The notes under the pieces are model-generated. The model was not told the origin of the DNA, ran no database searches, and was given only the letters and a program-made list of their open reading frames with translations. A DNA stretch of 64,000 nt from assembly GCF_001544795.2 (NCBI RefSeq), contig NZ_FCOI02000003.1:124001-188000 (forward strand). Direction: 5' to 3'. This stretch comes from Caballeronia temeraria. Lineage in GTDB: Bacteria > Pseudomonadota > Gammaproteobacteria > Burkholderiales > Burkholderiaceae. Both the position numbers and the translations under genes were made by a program. Shown here one piece after another: positions 53,545 through 63,754 of this stretch (position 1 is its first letter; the number at the start of each line of letters is the position of its first letter).

Positions 53545-54891
53545 TCAGCGCGCGCGCGGCCTGTCGAGCACGGCGCGCACGACGAAGGTGGTGAGCACCG
53601 CGATCAGCAGCGTCGCCGCGAGAAAGTACAGGCCGGCGGCCAGACTGCCCGTGCGATCCTTGATGACGCCGACGCCCGTCGGCCCGAAATAACCGCCGAG
53701 ATTGCCGATGGAATTGATCGTCGCGATGCCGACCGCCGCGCTCGCGCCCGTCAGGAACTGACCCGGCAACGCCCAGACAACCGGCTGGATCGAATAGAGC
53801 GAGAATGCCGCGAGGCAGATGAACGCGAACTGCCACTGAACGCTGCCCGCCCAGGCGCTCGCGGCCAGCATCACCGCGCCGAAGCTCGTCACCGCGACGA
53901 TATGCCAGTAACGCTCGCGCTTGCTGTCCGAATGACGCGGCACGATGCACAGGCCGAGCACCGCGAAAAGATACGGGACGGCGGACAGCAGGCCCGTCAT
54001 CGAATCGGTGACGCCGAAGCCCTTGATGATCGTCGGCAGCCACAGCGACAGGCCGTAGATCGCAAGCGGAAACGGCAGGAACAGCAACGCGAGCAGCAGC
54101 ACGCGCTTGTCCTTCAGCGCGGCCAGCGGATTGCCGTGCGATTTCAGCGCGAACGTCGCGCGATCCCGCGCAAGCTCGCGTTCGATCCACGCGCGATCGG
54201 CCGGTGCGAGCCAGCGCGCCTGCGCGGGCGATTCGGGCAGGATTCGCAATGTAGGCAGCGCGAGCAGTACGGCAGGCAGGCCGCTCACGATGAACAAGGT
54301 CTGCCAGTTCGACATGCCGAAGACGCCGTGTGTCGAAAGAATCCAGCCCGCAAGCGGTCCTGTGACGATGCCGGAGACAGGCTGCGCGAGCACCAGCAAA
54401 CCGATGATGCGCGCCCGCTGACGCAGGGGAAACCACTTCGTCAGGAAGTACAGAATGCCGGGATACAGGCCCGCTTCCGCCGCGCCCAGCAGAAAGCGCA
54501 GCGCGTAGAAGCTCATCGGGCCGCGCGTGAGCGCCATCGCCATCGTGATGACGCCCCACGTCGCGAGAATGCGCGCGAACCATACGCGCGCGCCAAAGCG
54601 TTCCAGCGCGAGATTGCTCGGCACTTCGCACAGGAAATAGCCGATGAAAAAGAGTCCCGCGCCGAGTCCATAAGCCGCATCGCTCAGGCCGACCGCGGCG
54701 TTCATGTGCAGCTTCGCAAAGCCGACGACAGTACGGTCGATATAGGCGACCACATAGATCAGCGCGAGGAACGGCATCAGCTTGCGGATCAGCATACCGA
54801 CGATGCGCCGCTCCGTGCCGCCGTCCTGTGCCGCCATACCATCTGTCGCGGGCGCGGCGCGATCGAGCGCTGCCGCGGTGTCGTATTTCAT
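53545..54891 (-). CDS. MFS transporter of the sugar-acid operon
   Basis: 448-residue, 12-helix permease of the anion:cation symporter group (FLALIYVVAYIDRTVVGFAKLHMN; GWILSTHGVFGMSNWQTLFIVSGLP). GGAG precedes the ATG at 54891, 22 bases after the dehydratase stop. Probably imports an aldonate such as arabinonate or galactonate. Confidence 0.87.
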   Translation of the reverse strand: MKYDTAAALDRAAPATDGMAAQDGGTERRIVGMLIRKLMPFLALIYVVAYIDRTVVGFAKLHMNAAVGLSDAAYGLGAGLFFIGYFLCEVPSNLALERFGARVWFARILATWGVITMAMALTRGPMSFYALRFLLGAAEAGLYPGILYFLTKWFPLRQRARIIGLLVLAQPVSGIVTGPLAGWILSTHGVFGMSNWQTLFIVSGLPAVLLALPTLRILPESPAQARWLAPADRAWIERELARDRATFALKSHGNPLAALKDKRVLLLALLFLPFPLAIYGLSLWLPTIIKGFGVTDSMTGLLSAVPYLFAVLGLCIVPRHSDSKRERYWHIVAVTSFGAVMLAASAWAGSVQWQFAFICLAAFSLYSIQPVVWALPGQFLTGASAAVGIATINSIGNLGGYFGPTGVGVIKDRTGSLAAGLYFLAATLLIAVLTTFVVRAVLDRPRAR

Positions 54892-54913
54892 ACGGTCTCC
54901 TGTGTATTTTATT

Positions 54914-56647
54914 TCAGTGCGAATGTCTCGGCACGGCCGCGCCTCGTTTGCCGACGAGAAAATCGAGGTCGCAACCTTCATCGGCCTGCAGCACGTGATC
55001 GACATACAGGCGTTGATAACCGCCTTCGCCATGCTTGCTCGACGGCTCGCGATCGCTCATGCGCCGCGCGAGTTCTTCATCGCTGATGTCGAGATGCAGC
55101 GTGCCCGCATCGCAATCGAGTTCGATCCAGTCGCCATCGCGCACGGCCGCAAGCGGCCCGCCCGCCGCCGCTTCGGGCGCGACGTGCAGCACGACCGTGC
55201 CGTATGCGGTGCCACTCATGCGCGCATCCGAGATGCGCACCATGTCCTTGACGCCCGCGCGCAGGAGTTTGGGCGGCAAGCCCATATTGCCCACTTCGGC
55301 CATGCCCGGATAACCCTTCGGCCCGCAGTTCTTCAACACGAGCACGGAGTTTTTGTCGACATCGAGCGACTCATCGACGATGCGTTCCTTGTAATGCTCC
55401 AGGTTTTCGAATACGACCGCGCGGCCGCGATGCTTCAGCAGTTCGGGACTCGCCGCCGATGGCTTGAGAACCGCGCCGCGCGGCGCGAGATTGCCGCGCA
55501 GAATGCGAATGCCGCCATCGTCGATCAATGGATTGCTCAGCTTGCGAATCACTTCGTCGTCGGTGATGGGCGCGCTCTTCACGTTCTCCCACAGCGATTT
55601 GCCATTCACCGTCAACGCATCGGGATGCGGAATCAGGTTCGCTTCGCCCAGACGCCGCAACACGGCAGGCAAGCCGCCCGCGTAATAGAACTCCTCCATC
55701 AGGAAGCGGCCCGACGGCATCAGATCGACGATGGTCGGCGTATCGCGGCCGACGCGCGTCCAGTCCTCCAGTTCGAGCGGCACGCCGATGCGCCCCGCGA
55801 TCGCCTTCAGGTGAATCACCGCATTGGTCGAGCCGCCGATCGCCGCATTCGTGCGGATCGCGTTTTCGAAAGCTTCGCGCGTGAGAATCTTCGAGAGCGT
55901 CAGCCCTTCGAGCGCCATCTCCACGATGCGGATGCCCGACATATGCGCGAGCACGTAGCGGCGCGAATCGACGGCGGGAATCGCGGCGTTGTGCGGCAAC
56001 GACGTGCCGAGCGCTTCGGCCATGCAGGCCATCGTCGATGCCGTGCCCATCGTGTTGCAGGTGCCCGCCGAACGCGACATGCCCGCTTCCGCCAACAGAA
56101 ACTGATGCAGATCGATCTCGCCCGCCTTCAGCGACTCATGCAGTTGCCACACGGCCGTGCCCGAGCCGATGTTCTTGCCATCGAGCTTGCCGTTCAACAT
56201 CGGCCCGCCGGTCACGACTATCGCGGGAACATCGCAGCTTGCCGCGCCCATCAGCAGCGCGGGCGTGGTCTTGTCGCAGCCGGTCAGCAGCACGACCGCG
56301 TCGATGGGATTGCCGCGAATCGCTTCCTCGACGTCCATCGCGGCAAGATTGCGCGTGAGCATCGCGGTGGGCCGCAGGTTCGATTCGCCGTTGGAGAACA
56401 CCGGAAACTCGACGGGAAAGCCGCCCGCCTCGTACACGCCGCGCTTCACGTGCTCCGCGATCTTGCGAAAGTGCGCATTGCACGGCGTGAGTTCCGACCA
56501 CGTATTGCAGATGCCGATGATCGGCCTGCCGTCGAACTCGTGATCCGGAATGCCCTGATTCTTCATCCAGCTTCGATACATGAAGCCGTTCTTGTCGTTG
56601 GTGCCGAACCATTGCGTGGAGCGCAGCTTGGGCTTCGATGCGGACAT
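54914..56647 (-). CDS. IlvD/Edd-family dehydratase, L-arabinonate dehydratase type
   Basis: 577-residue Fe-S enzyme. Cys56 (TWSELTPCN), Cys124 (LLTGCDKTT) and Cys197 (SAGTCNTMG) have the same spacing (68 and 73) that I recall for the [2Fe-2S] ligands of Rhizobium L-arabinonate dehydratase. The RMSGTAYG stretch supplies the catalytic Ser. Converts an aldonate to its 2-keto-3-deoxy acid. First gene of the operon; AAGGGA lies eight bases before the ATG at 56647. The promoter region up to the LysR gene has three ATCGAT/ATCGAC-type repeats (near 56668, 56704 and 56730) as possible LysR sites. Confidence 0.87.
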   Translation of the reverse strand: MSASKPKLRSTQWFGTNDKNGFMYRSWMKNQGIPDHEFDGRPIIGICNTWSELTPCNAHFRKIAEHVKRGVYEAGGFPVEFPVFSNGESNLRPTAMLTRNLAAMDVEEAIRGNPIDAVVLLTGCDKTTPALLMGAASCDVPAIVVTGGPMLNGKLDGKNIGSGTAVWQLHESLKAGEIDLHQFLLAEAGMSRSAGTCNTMGTASTMACMAEALGTSLPHNAAIPAVDSRRYVLAHMSGIRIVEMALEGLTLSKILTREAFENAIRTNAAIGGSTNAVIHLKAIAGRIGVPLELEDWTRVGRDTPTIVDLMPSGRFLMEEFYYAGGLPAVLRRLGEANLIPHPDALTVNGKSLWENVKSAPITDDEVIRKLSNPLIDDGGIRILRGNLAPRGAVLKPSAASPELLKHRGRAVVFENLEHYKERIVDESLDVDKNSVLVLKNCGPKGYPGMAEVGNMGLPPKLLRAGVKDMVRISDARMSGTAYGTVVLHVAPEAAAGGPLAAVRDGDWIELDCDAGTLHLDISDEELARRMSDREPSSKHGEGGYQRLYVDHVLQADEGCDLDFLVGKRGAAVPRHSH

Positions 56648-56764
56648 CCGTTCCATCCCTTTCAATAATCGATATTTGGCGAAGTCTAAAAGTCCACGCG
56701 ATAATCGACTAATGAAAAGTTGGACGTTATCGATATTCAAATCTGCATTCGTAAAAACCCTTAG

Positions 56765-57742
56765 ATGCTGAATCCAAGTCCCTGGTACGTGCGCAATCGC
56801 CTGAAAACACGGCAACTCATGCTCGTCGTGGCGCTCGCGGAAGAAGGCAACGTGCATCGCGCGGCGGCTGTGCTGAACATGACGCAACCCGCTGCGTCGA
56901 AACTTTTGCGCGAACTGGAAGAAACGCTCGGTGTCGCGCTGTTTGATCGCGAGCCGCGCGGCGTGCGCCCCACGCTATACGGCGACGCCATCATTCGTCA
57001 TGCGCGCGCCGTGCTCGGCAGTCTCGATCAGGCACAGGAAGAACTCGTCGCGCTCGCGTCGGGGCGGCTCGGGCATGTGGCGATCGGCGCGATCACGTCG
57101 CCGGGCGTGCGGCTCTTGCCTGCCGCCGTCGCCGCCGTGAAGCGCGCGCATGCGGATATCCGCATTTCCGTCGAGATCGATACGAGCAACGTGCTGCTGG
57201 AAAAGCTCGCGCAGGAAAAGCTCGATATCGTGATCGGCCGTCTTTCAGCCGAGCACGACAAGGTGCAATTGCGTTATGAGGCGCTTGCCGGCGAGCCGGT
57301 GCGCGCCGTCGTGCGGGCGGGGCATCCGTTGTTGAAGGAGAAGGCGCTGTCGTTGAGCGATGTGCGCGATGCCGCGTGGCTCGTGCCGCCTGCGGGCAGC
57401 GCGCTGCGGCATCGATTCGACCTGATGTTTCAGCGCGCGAGCCTCGCGCTGCCTGCGAACGTCGTCGAGACCGCGGCGATTCTCTTCGTCACGCAACTGC
57501 TGGAACAGAGCGACATGATCGCAGTGCTCGCCGAAGATGTCGCGCTTTACTACGCGCGTCACGGCATCGTCGCGATGCTGCCGTTGCCGATGGATTGCCG
57601 CATGGACGACTTCGGCATCGTCACGCGGGCGGACCGGCTGCTCTCGCCCGCGACCGAAGTCATGGCCGATGCGTTGCGCACGATCGCCCGCGATGTGTAC
57701 GGCGATCAGGCCGTCGCAGCCATCTCCACCGGCGCACGATAA
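56765..57742 (+). CDS. LysR-type regulator (GbpR-like) of the sugar-acid operon
   Basis: 325 residues. The N-terminal helix-turn-helix is LKTRQLMLVVALAEEGNVHRAAAVLNMTQPAASKLLRELEETLG, followed by the substrate-binding fold. The N-terminus resembles GbpR, the galactose/arabinose-responsive regulator of Agrobacterium and Azospirillum. It is divergent from the dehydratase gene, so it should control that operon. Its last 37 bases overlap the convergent oxidoreductase gene. Confidence 0.87.
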   Translation: MLNPSPWYVRNRLKTRQLMLVVALAEEGNVHRAAAVLNMTQPAASKLLRELEETLGVALFDREPRGVRPTLYGDAIIRHARAVLGSLDQAQEELVALASGRLGHVAIGAITSPGVRLLPAAVAAVKRAHADIRISVEIDTSNVLLEKLAQEKLDIVIGRLSAEHDKVQLRYEALAGEPVRAVVRAGHPLLKEKALSLSDVRDAAWLVPPAGSALRHRFDLMFQRASLALPANVVETAAILFVTQLLEQSDMIAVLAEDVALYYARHGIVAMLPLPMDCRMDDFGIVTRADRLLSPATEVMADALRTIARDVYGDQAVAAISTGAR

Positions 57743-60700
57743 GCCTCGATCAGACGCTCGCGCTTCTTCGCGACAGCCGTCATGTTGCGCTCCTTCACGT
57801 GGCCGAAGCCGCGGATTTCGTCGGGCAGCTTCGCGAGCTTCAGCGCGGCGTCGAAGCGGTCCGCATCGAGCGTCGCGACGAATTCATCGACGAGCGCGAG
57901 GTAGTCCGCAATCATCCGGCGCTCCGTGCGGCGCTCTTCCGTCTTGCCGAAGATATCGAGCGATGTGCCTCGCAGGCGCTTCATCTTCGCGAGCATCCGA
58001 AACGCCGGCAGCATCCACGCGCCGAAGCGCTGCTTCACGAGATGGCCGTGTTCATCGCGCCTGGCGAAAAGCGGCGGCGCGAGATGGAACATCAGCTTGT
58101 AATCGCGGCCCGGTTCGCCTTCGAACTGTTCGCGCAGCTTGTCGAGATACGCGGGATCGGCATAAAGACGCGCGACCTCGTATTCATCCTTGTAGGCCAT
58201 GAGCTTCGCGAGATTCACCGCGACGGCGCGCGTGAGCGGCAGCTTCGCGTTCAGCAGCTTTTCCTTGTCGCGCATGCGCTCGACCACGCTGCGATACGAG
58301 CGCGCATACGCTTCGCTCTGATACGCCGTGAGCAAAGCTTCGCGCGTCGCGATCACGTTTTCCAGCGACTCGGGCATCTTCACGATGACCGCGTGCTGCG
58401 TGGACTTGAGCAGATCGCCCGCGCCGTTCTGCGCGACGAAACGCCCCCAGTTGAACGCGAGCACGTTCTTCTCGACGGCCACGCCGTTCAGTTCGATCGC
58501 GCGCGTGAGGCTCGCGAGCTCGAGCGGCAACCAGCCCTTCTGCCATGCGAAGCCCAATAGCAGCGGATTCGAATAGATCGTGTCGCCGAGCAGTTTCAAT
58601 GCGAGTGCGTTGGCATCGATGAATTCACAGCCCGCGCCGATGCTCTCGTTGAGCGCCTGCTCCGTTTGCGTTGCCGGAAAGGTCCATTGCGCATGGGTGA
58701 CGAACTCGGCGGTCGGCGTCGCGCCGCTGTTGATCGCCGCCTGCGTGATGCCGTGACGCGTGCGCGACAGCACGTCGTTCGATGCCGACACGATCGCATC
58801 GCAACCGATGACGAGCCGCGCTTCGCCCGTCGCGATACGTGTCGCGTGCAACGCCTGCGGCTGCGGCGCGATCTGCACGTGGCTCAGCACCGCGCCGCCC
58901 TTCTGCGCGAGACCGGCCATGTCGAGCACGGTCACGCCCTTGCGTTCGATATGCGCCGCCATGCCGATCAATCCGCCGATCGTCACGACGCCCGTGCCGC
59001 CGACGCCCGTCACGAGAATGCCGTAAGGCTTCGACAACGCGGGCAACGAAGGCATGGGCAGCTTATCGAAATCGGGCTTCACGCCGCCGGCCGCTTTGGG
59101 CTTGCGAACCTGCGCGCCTTCGGCCGTGACGAAACTCGGGCAAAAGCCCTTCACGCACGAGAAATCCTTGTTGCACGACGACTGATTGATCTTGCGCTTG
59201 GTGCCGAGCGGCGTGTCCATCGGCTCGACGGACAGGCAGTTCGATTGCACCGAGCAATCGCCGCAACCTTCGCAAACCGCATCGTTGATGAACGCGCGAC
59301 GCGCCGGATCGGGATACGTGCCGCGCTTGCGGCGGCGGCGCTTTTCCGTCGCGCAGGTCTGATCGTAGATGAGGATGGTCGTGCCTTGCGTATCGCGCAG
59401 CTCGCGCTGAATGCGGTCGAGCTCATCGCGATGATGCACGTTCACGCCCTGCGGCAACGCAACGTTCGCATCGTATTTCTGCGGCTCGTCCGTCACGATG
59501 ACGATGCGCTTCGCCCCTTCCGCGGACACCTGATGCGCGATCTGCGGCACGGTCAGCACGCCGTCGACGGGCTGACCGCCGGTCATCGCGACGGCATCGT
59601 TGTAGAGGATCTTGTACGTGATGTTCGCGTTCGCCGCGATCGCCGCGCGCACCGCAAGCAGGCCCGAATGGAAATACGTGCCGTCGCCGAGATTGACGAA
59701 CACATGCTTGTCGCCCGAGAAGTGCATCTGGCCGATCCACGCGACGCCCTCGCCGCCCATCTGGCTGAAGGTCTCGGTCTTGCGGTCCATCCACATCGAC
59801 ATGTAATGGCAGCCGATACCCGCGAGCGCGCGCGAACCTTCGGGCACGCGTGTCGACGTGTTGTGCGGACAGCCCGAGCAGAACCACGGCTTGCGCTCGA
59901 CATCGACGCGCGGCTTGATCGCCTCGCGCTCTTTCGCTTCGATCGTTTCGACGCGCGACAGCATGCGCGCACGCACGTCTTCGGGAAGATCGGCGCGTGC
60001 GAGACGACGCGCGATAGCCTTCGCGATCAGTGCAGGCGACAGCTCGTAATGCGCGGGCAGCAGCCAGTCGCCGCGCGGCACGGACCATTCGCCGCCTTCG
60101 TTGTCGCGCTCATCGAACTTGCCGTAGATGCGCGGGCGCACGTCCTCGCGCCAGTTGTACAGCTCTTCCTTCAGCGCGTATTCGAGAATCTGCCGCTTCT
60201 CTTCGACGACGAGAATCTCTTCGAGACCCGTCGCAAACGCGCGTGCGTCCTGCGCATCGAGCGGCCAAACGCAGCCCACTTTCAGCACGCGCAGGCCGAT
60301 CTGCGCGCAGGTTTCATCGTCGAGACCGAGATCGACGAGCGCCTGGCGCACATCGAGATAAGCCTTGCCCGCCGTGATGATGCCGAAGCGCGGCTTGTCC
60401 GAATCGATCACGACGCGGTTCAGCTTGTTCGCGCGCACATAGGCCAAGGCCGCGTACCACTTCTCGTCGAGCAGACGCGCTTCCTGCGCGAGCGGCGAAT
60501 CGGGCCAGCGAATATTGAGGCCGCCTTCGGGCATCGCGTAATCGGTTGGCGTGACGATCTCCACGCGGTCCGGATCGAGATCGATCGATGCAGTGGATTC
60601 CACCACATCGGTCACGCATTTCATCGCGACCCATAGACCGGAATAGCGGCTCATCGCCCATCCGTGCAGGCCGTAGTCGAGATATTCCTGCACGTTCGAC

Positions 60701-61242
60701 GGATACAGCACCGGAATGCCCGCCGCGATGAACGCATGATCCGACTGATGCGCGACCGACGACGATTTCGCCGCGTGATCGTCGCCCGCGAGCACGAGCA
60801 CGCCGCCGTGCTTGTCGCTGCCGGCGGAATTCGCGTGCTTGAAGACATCGCCCGTGCGATCGACGCCCGGACCCTTGCCGTACCACATGCCGAACACGCC
60901 ATCGCGCGTCGCGCCCGGCCACAGATTGATCTGCTGCGTGCCCCAGATCGACGTCGCCGCGAGATCCTCGTTCACCCCCGGCTGAAAGACGATGTCGTTG
61001 TCCTTCAGATGCGCCTTCGCCTTCCACAGCGACTGATCGAGCGCGCCGAGCGGCGAGCCGCGATAGCCCGAGATAAAGCCTGCCGTGTTCAGGCCCGCCT
61101 TGCGGTCGCGGGCCTTTTGCAGCATCGGCAGACGCACGAGCGCCTGCGTGCCGCTGATATAGACGCGGCCTTTCTCCAGCGTGTATTTATCGTCGAGGGT
61201 AACGGTTGCGGCGGCTAGCGCGGCGCGGTCGGGTGCATTCAT
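57706..61242 (-). CDS. Indolepyruvate ferredoxin oxidoreductase, fused alpha-beta chain
   Basis: 1178 residues. The N-terminal half is the IorA-like pyrimidine/TPP part (FISGYRGSPLGALDQSLWKAK near residue 50; GDGTYFHSGLLAVRAAIAAN for TPP-Mg). A ferredoxin insert has CEGCGDCSVQSNCLSVEP and SCVKGFCPSF. The IorB-like gamma domain follows (ILVTGVGGTGVVTIGGLIGMAAH). Decarboxylates aryl-pyruvates from aromatic amino acids to acyl-CoA, with ferredoxin. The single-chain form is usual in Burkholderiales. The ATG at 61242 begins MNAPDRAAL; the open frame further upstream is antisense to the LysR gene and rejected. Confidence 0.92.
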   Translation of the reverse strand: MNAPDRAALAAATVTLDDKYTLEKGRVYISGTQALVRLPMLQKARDRKAGLNTAGFISGYRGSPLGALDQSLWKAKAHLKDNDIVFQPGVNEDLAATSIWGTQQINLWPGATRDGVFGMWYGKGPGVDRTGDVFKHANSAGSDKHGGVLVLAGDDHAAKSSSVAHQSDHAFIAAGIPVLYPSNVQEYLDYGLHGWAMSRYSGLWVAMKCVTDVVESTASIDLDPDRVEIVTPTDYAMPEGGLNIRWPDSPLAQEARLLDEKWYAALAYVRANKLNRVVIDSDKPRFGIITAGKAYLDVRQALVDLGLDDETCAQIGLRVLKVGCVWPLDAQDARAFATGLEEILVVEEKRQILEYALKEELYNWREDVRPRIYGKFDERDNEGGEWSVPRGDWLLPAHYELSPALIAKAIARRLARADLPEDVRARMLSRVETIEAKEREAIKPRVDVERKPWFCSGCPHNTSTRVPEGSRALAGIGCHYMSMWMDRKTETFSQMGGEGVAWIGQMHFSGDKHVFVNLGDGTYFHSGLLAVRAAIAANANITYKILYNDAVAMTGGQPVDGVLTVPQIAHQVSAEGAKRIVIVTDEPQKYDANVALPQGVNVHHRDELDRIQRELRDTQGTTILIYDQTCATEKRRRRKRGTYPDPARRAFINDAVCEGCGDCSVQSNCLSVEPMDTPLGTKRKINQSSCNKDFSCVKGFCPSFVTAEGAQVRKPKAAGGVKPDFDKLPMPSLPALSKPYGILVTGVGGTGVVTIGGLIGMAAHIERKGVTVLDMAGLAQKGGAVLSHVQIAPQPQALHATRIATGEARLVIGCDAIVSASNDVLSRTRHGITQAAINSGATPTAEFVTHAQWTFPATQTEQALNESIGAGCEFIDANALALKLLGDTIYSNPLLLGFAWQKGWLPLELASLTRAIELNGVAVEKNVLAFNWGRFVAQNGAGDLLKSTQHAVIVKMPESLENVIATREALLTAYQSEAYARSYRSVVERMRDKEKLLNAKLPLTRAVAVNLAKLMAYKDEYEVARLYADPAYLDKLREQFEGEPGRDYKLMFHLAPPLFARRDEHGHLVKQRFGAWMLPAFRMLAKMKRLRGTSLDIFGKTEERRTERRMIADYLALVDEFVATLDADRFDAALKLAKLPDEIRGFGHVKERNMTAVAKKRERLIEAYRAPVEMAATA

Positions 61243-61347
61243 GTGGGGCGCGTCTCCAGATTCGGGAATTTTGTTTTTTGCCGAGTATAGAAAGCCAATT
61301 TGCGATCGTAAAATCACGAATAAACAACTCTGGTATCTGAAAATCAG

Positions 61348-62253
61348 ATGGCCTTCGATCTCACGCTCAGGCAGTTGCGCTACTTCGTCGCCGCCGCGCA
61401 AACCGGCCAGTTCTCGATGGCGGCGGCCAACGAGCACGTCTCGCAATCGGCGATCACGAATGCCGTGCTGGCGCTCGAAAGCGCGCTCGGCACGAAGCTG
61501 TTCGAGCGATTGCCGCAAGGCGTCGCGCTCACGCCCGATGGCCAGGATTTTCATAATCACGCGCGCCGCGTGCTCGACGCTGCGCGCGACGCGATGCACA
61601 TGCCGCCGTTTCGCGCGCACGACATGCGCGGCGTCGCGCGAATCGCAGCGTCGTATACGGTGCTCGGGTATTTTTTGCCGGAACTGCTCGCGCGCTTTCG
61701 TGCGACGTATCCATTCATCGATTTCGATTTGCGCGACATGGAGCGGCCGCAAATCGAAGAAGCGGTCGCGAACGGCGATGTCGATATCGGCGTCGTGCTG
61801 CTATCGAATCTGCAGCGGGCGAATCGCTTCGACAGTCAGGTGCTGATGCGTTCGCGCCGTCAGTTGTGGGTCGCGCCGTCGCATCCGCTTGCGCGGCAGC
61901 AATCGGTCGCGCTGAAGGATATCGCCGCGCATCCGTATATTCTGATTACCGTCGATGAAGGCGAACAATCGACGATGCGCTACTGGCACAAGAAGCGCCT
62001 CGAACCGAACATCGCGTTTCGCACGAGTTCGATGGAGGCGCTGCGCGGTCTCGTGGCGCACGGCTTCGGCGTCACGGTGCTATCGGATATGGTGTTTCGG
62101 CCGTGGTCGCTGGAAGGCAAGCGCATCGAAGCACGGCCCGTCGACGACACCATTCCTCATATGGAAGCGGGGATGATCTGGCGCAAGGGCGCTACGCTGA
62201 GCGCCCCGTCGACAGCCGTGCAGCAGTTCCTGATTCACGCGTGCGGCGCTTGA
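61348..62253 (+). CDS. LysR-type transcriptional regulator
   Basis: 301 residues. The helix-turn-helix is FVAAAQTGQFSMAAANEHVSQSAITNAVLALESALG, then the effector-binding domain (GVARIAASYTVLGYFLPELLARF). It diverges from the indolepyruvate oxidoreductase gene with 105 bases between, so that gene is the likely target. It converges with an MFS gene. Confidence 0.87.
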   Translation: MAFDLTLRQLRYFVAAAQTGQFSMAAANEHVSQSAITNAVLALESALGTKLFERLPQGVALTPDGQDFHNHARRVLDAARDAMHMPPFRAHDMRGVARIAASYTVLGYFLPELLARFRATYPFIDFDLRDMERPQIEEAVANGDVDIGVVLLSNLQRANRFDSQVLMRSRRQLWVAPSHPLARQQSVALKDIAAHPYILITVDEGEQSTMRYWHKKRLEPNIAFRTSSMEALRGLVAHGFGVTVLSDMVFRPWSLEGKRIEARPVDDTIPHMEAGMIWRKGATLSAPSTAVQQFLIHACGA

Positions 62254-62257
62254 GCCT

Positions 62258-63700
62258 TCAGTGCGAGATGCTTTCGAGCGAGCGCCCGAGCGTGCGCGGT
62301 CCCATCAGGCCGATGGACAGCATCACGAGCAGCATCGCGCCCGCGATGAAGCCGAACACGCCGGTCACACCCGCCTCTTTCAGCACGAACGCGATCACGA
62401 ACGAACTGAATACCGCCGATAGCCGGCTCCACGAATACACGAAGCCCACTGCACGGGCGCGGATCGCCGTCGGGTAAAGCTCCTGCTGATACGTGTGATA
62501 CGTGAACGAGATGATGTTGCCCGCGAGCGTCAGCAACACGCCGAGCGCGACGATCATCACCGCCGCCGACGCCTGGCTGAACAGCAAGCCCGCGACGATG
62601 TTCACGCCCGCCATGAACACGATCACATGCTTGCGCTCGAAACGATCGGCGATCCAGTAGCCGAGCAACGGTCCGATGGGCGCGGCGAGGCCGATGACGG
62701 TCGTATACAGCAGGCTCGACGTGACCGTCACGCCCTGTTTGACGAGCAGAGTCGGCACCCAGTTCGCGAAGCCATAGAAGCCGACCGTCTGGAAGATATG
62801 AAAGACGATCAGCATCAGCGTGCGCTTGCGATATGGCGGCTTCCACATGTCGCCGAAGCCGGCCTTTCTCGCGATCGGATCGGACGGACCAGGCGCGGGC
62901 AGCGGCTTGCCGTATTGAAGCGCGACCTGGTCTTCGAGACGGCGCAGCACTTCATCGGCCTCGTCGATGCGGCCTTTGCTCGCGAGCCAGCGCGGGCTTT
63001 CCGGCAAATTGCGCCGGAAATACCACACGAAAAGCGCGCTCACGCCGCCCGCCAATGCGACCCAGCGCCAGCCATCGAAGCCGAACGGCGCACGCGGCAC
63101 GAGCAGATACGACAGGAACGCGACCACCGGCACGGCGGAGAAGCCGATCGCCTGGCACACGGCGAACGCCCTGCCGCGCAGATGTTTCGGCGCGAGTTCG
63201 GACATGTATGTGCCGATGGTCACAAGCTCCACCCCGATGCCGAGGCCGGAAACGAAGCGCCAAAAGTTGAGCCAGTGCGCCGTGTCCTGAAACGCCATCA
63301 CGGTATTCGCCGCGACGTACCAGAGCAGCGAATACGTGAAGATCGCGCGACGTCCATAGCGGTCGGCGAGAAAGCCGCACGCGATCGTGCCGATGAACAG
63401 CCCGCAGAACAACGCGGCGATGAAGCTCGCAACGCCCGTCGTGCCGAAGAGGCCCGCCGTCGTCGACGTGAGCATGCCGCTCTTCACGAGACCCGGCGCG
63501 ATATAGCCGGTGAAGAGCAGATCGTAGAGCTCGAAGAAGAAGCCGAGGCTCAAAAGAAAGACCAGCTTCCACACCGCGCGCGTCGCGGGAAGGCGGTCGA
63601 GGCGCGCTGAAATGCCCGCCGTATCCGCGATGGCGGGCGCGTCCGTCAACGCGCGGCCGGCGGCGTCGTGCAGACGCGAAGTGCCCTGCATGATGGCCAT
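62258..63700 (-). CDS. MFS metabolite:H+ symporter
   Basis: 480-residue, 12-helix permease with the sugar-porter/AAHS-like pattern: FELYDLLFTGYIAPGLV at helix 1, GFLADRYGRRAIFTYSLL in loop 2-3, and RFVSGLGIGVELVTIGTYMSELAPKHLRGRA. Resembles NiaP-type or aromatic-acid/tricarboxylate symporters. AGGAGACAAGC precedes the start. It follows the LeuC-like gene by 54 bases on the same strand, so it may import that enzyme's substrate, for example a methyl- or tricarboxylate. Confidence 0.85.
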   Translation of the reverse strand: MAIMQGTSRLHDAAGRALTDAPAIADTAGISARLDRLPATRAVWKLVFLLSLGFFFELYDLLFTGYIAPGLVKSGMLTSTTAGLFGTTGVASFIAALFCGLFIGTIACGFLADRYGRRAIFTYSLLWYVAANTVMAFQDTAHWLNFWRFVSGLGIGVELVTIGTYMSELAPKHLRGRAFAVCQAIGFSAVPVVAFLSYLLVPRAPFGFDGWRWVALAGGVSALFVWYFRRNLPESPRWLASKGRIDEADEVLRRLEDQVALQYGKPLPAPGPSDPIARKAGFGDMWKPPYRKRTLMLIVFHIFQTVGFYGFANWVPTLLVKQGVTVTSSLLYTTVIGLAAPIGPLLGYWIADRFERKHVIVFMAGVNIVAGLLFSQASAAVMIVALGVLLTLAGNIISFTYHTYQQELYPTAIRARAVGFVYSWSRLSAVFSSFVIAFVLKEAGVTGVFGFIAGAMLLVMLSIGLMGPRTLGRSLESISH

Positions 63701-63754
63701 TGCTTGTCTCCTGTATGTATTTTGATGCCGGATCGATGGCGGCTGAAATGCTGC

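Noticed and set aside
54782-56668. 628-codon plus-strand open frame opposite the aldonate dehydratase
   Set aside because: The dehydratase on the minus strand has correctly spaced cluster cysteines; the antisense product is low complexity.
58666-60636. 656-codon plus-strand open frame opposite the indolepyruvate oxidoreductase
   Set aside because: Same antisense pattern; no ribosome site and no recognisable fold.
61243-61752. N-terminal extension of the indolepyruvate oxidoreductase frame
   Set aside because: Antisense to the LysR gene and composed of Arg/His-rich sequence; the family N-terminus begins at 61242.
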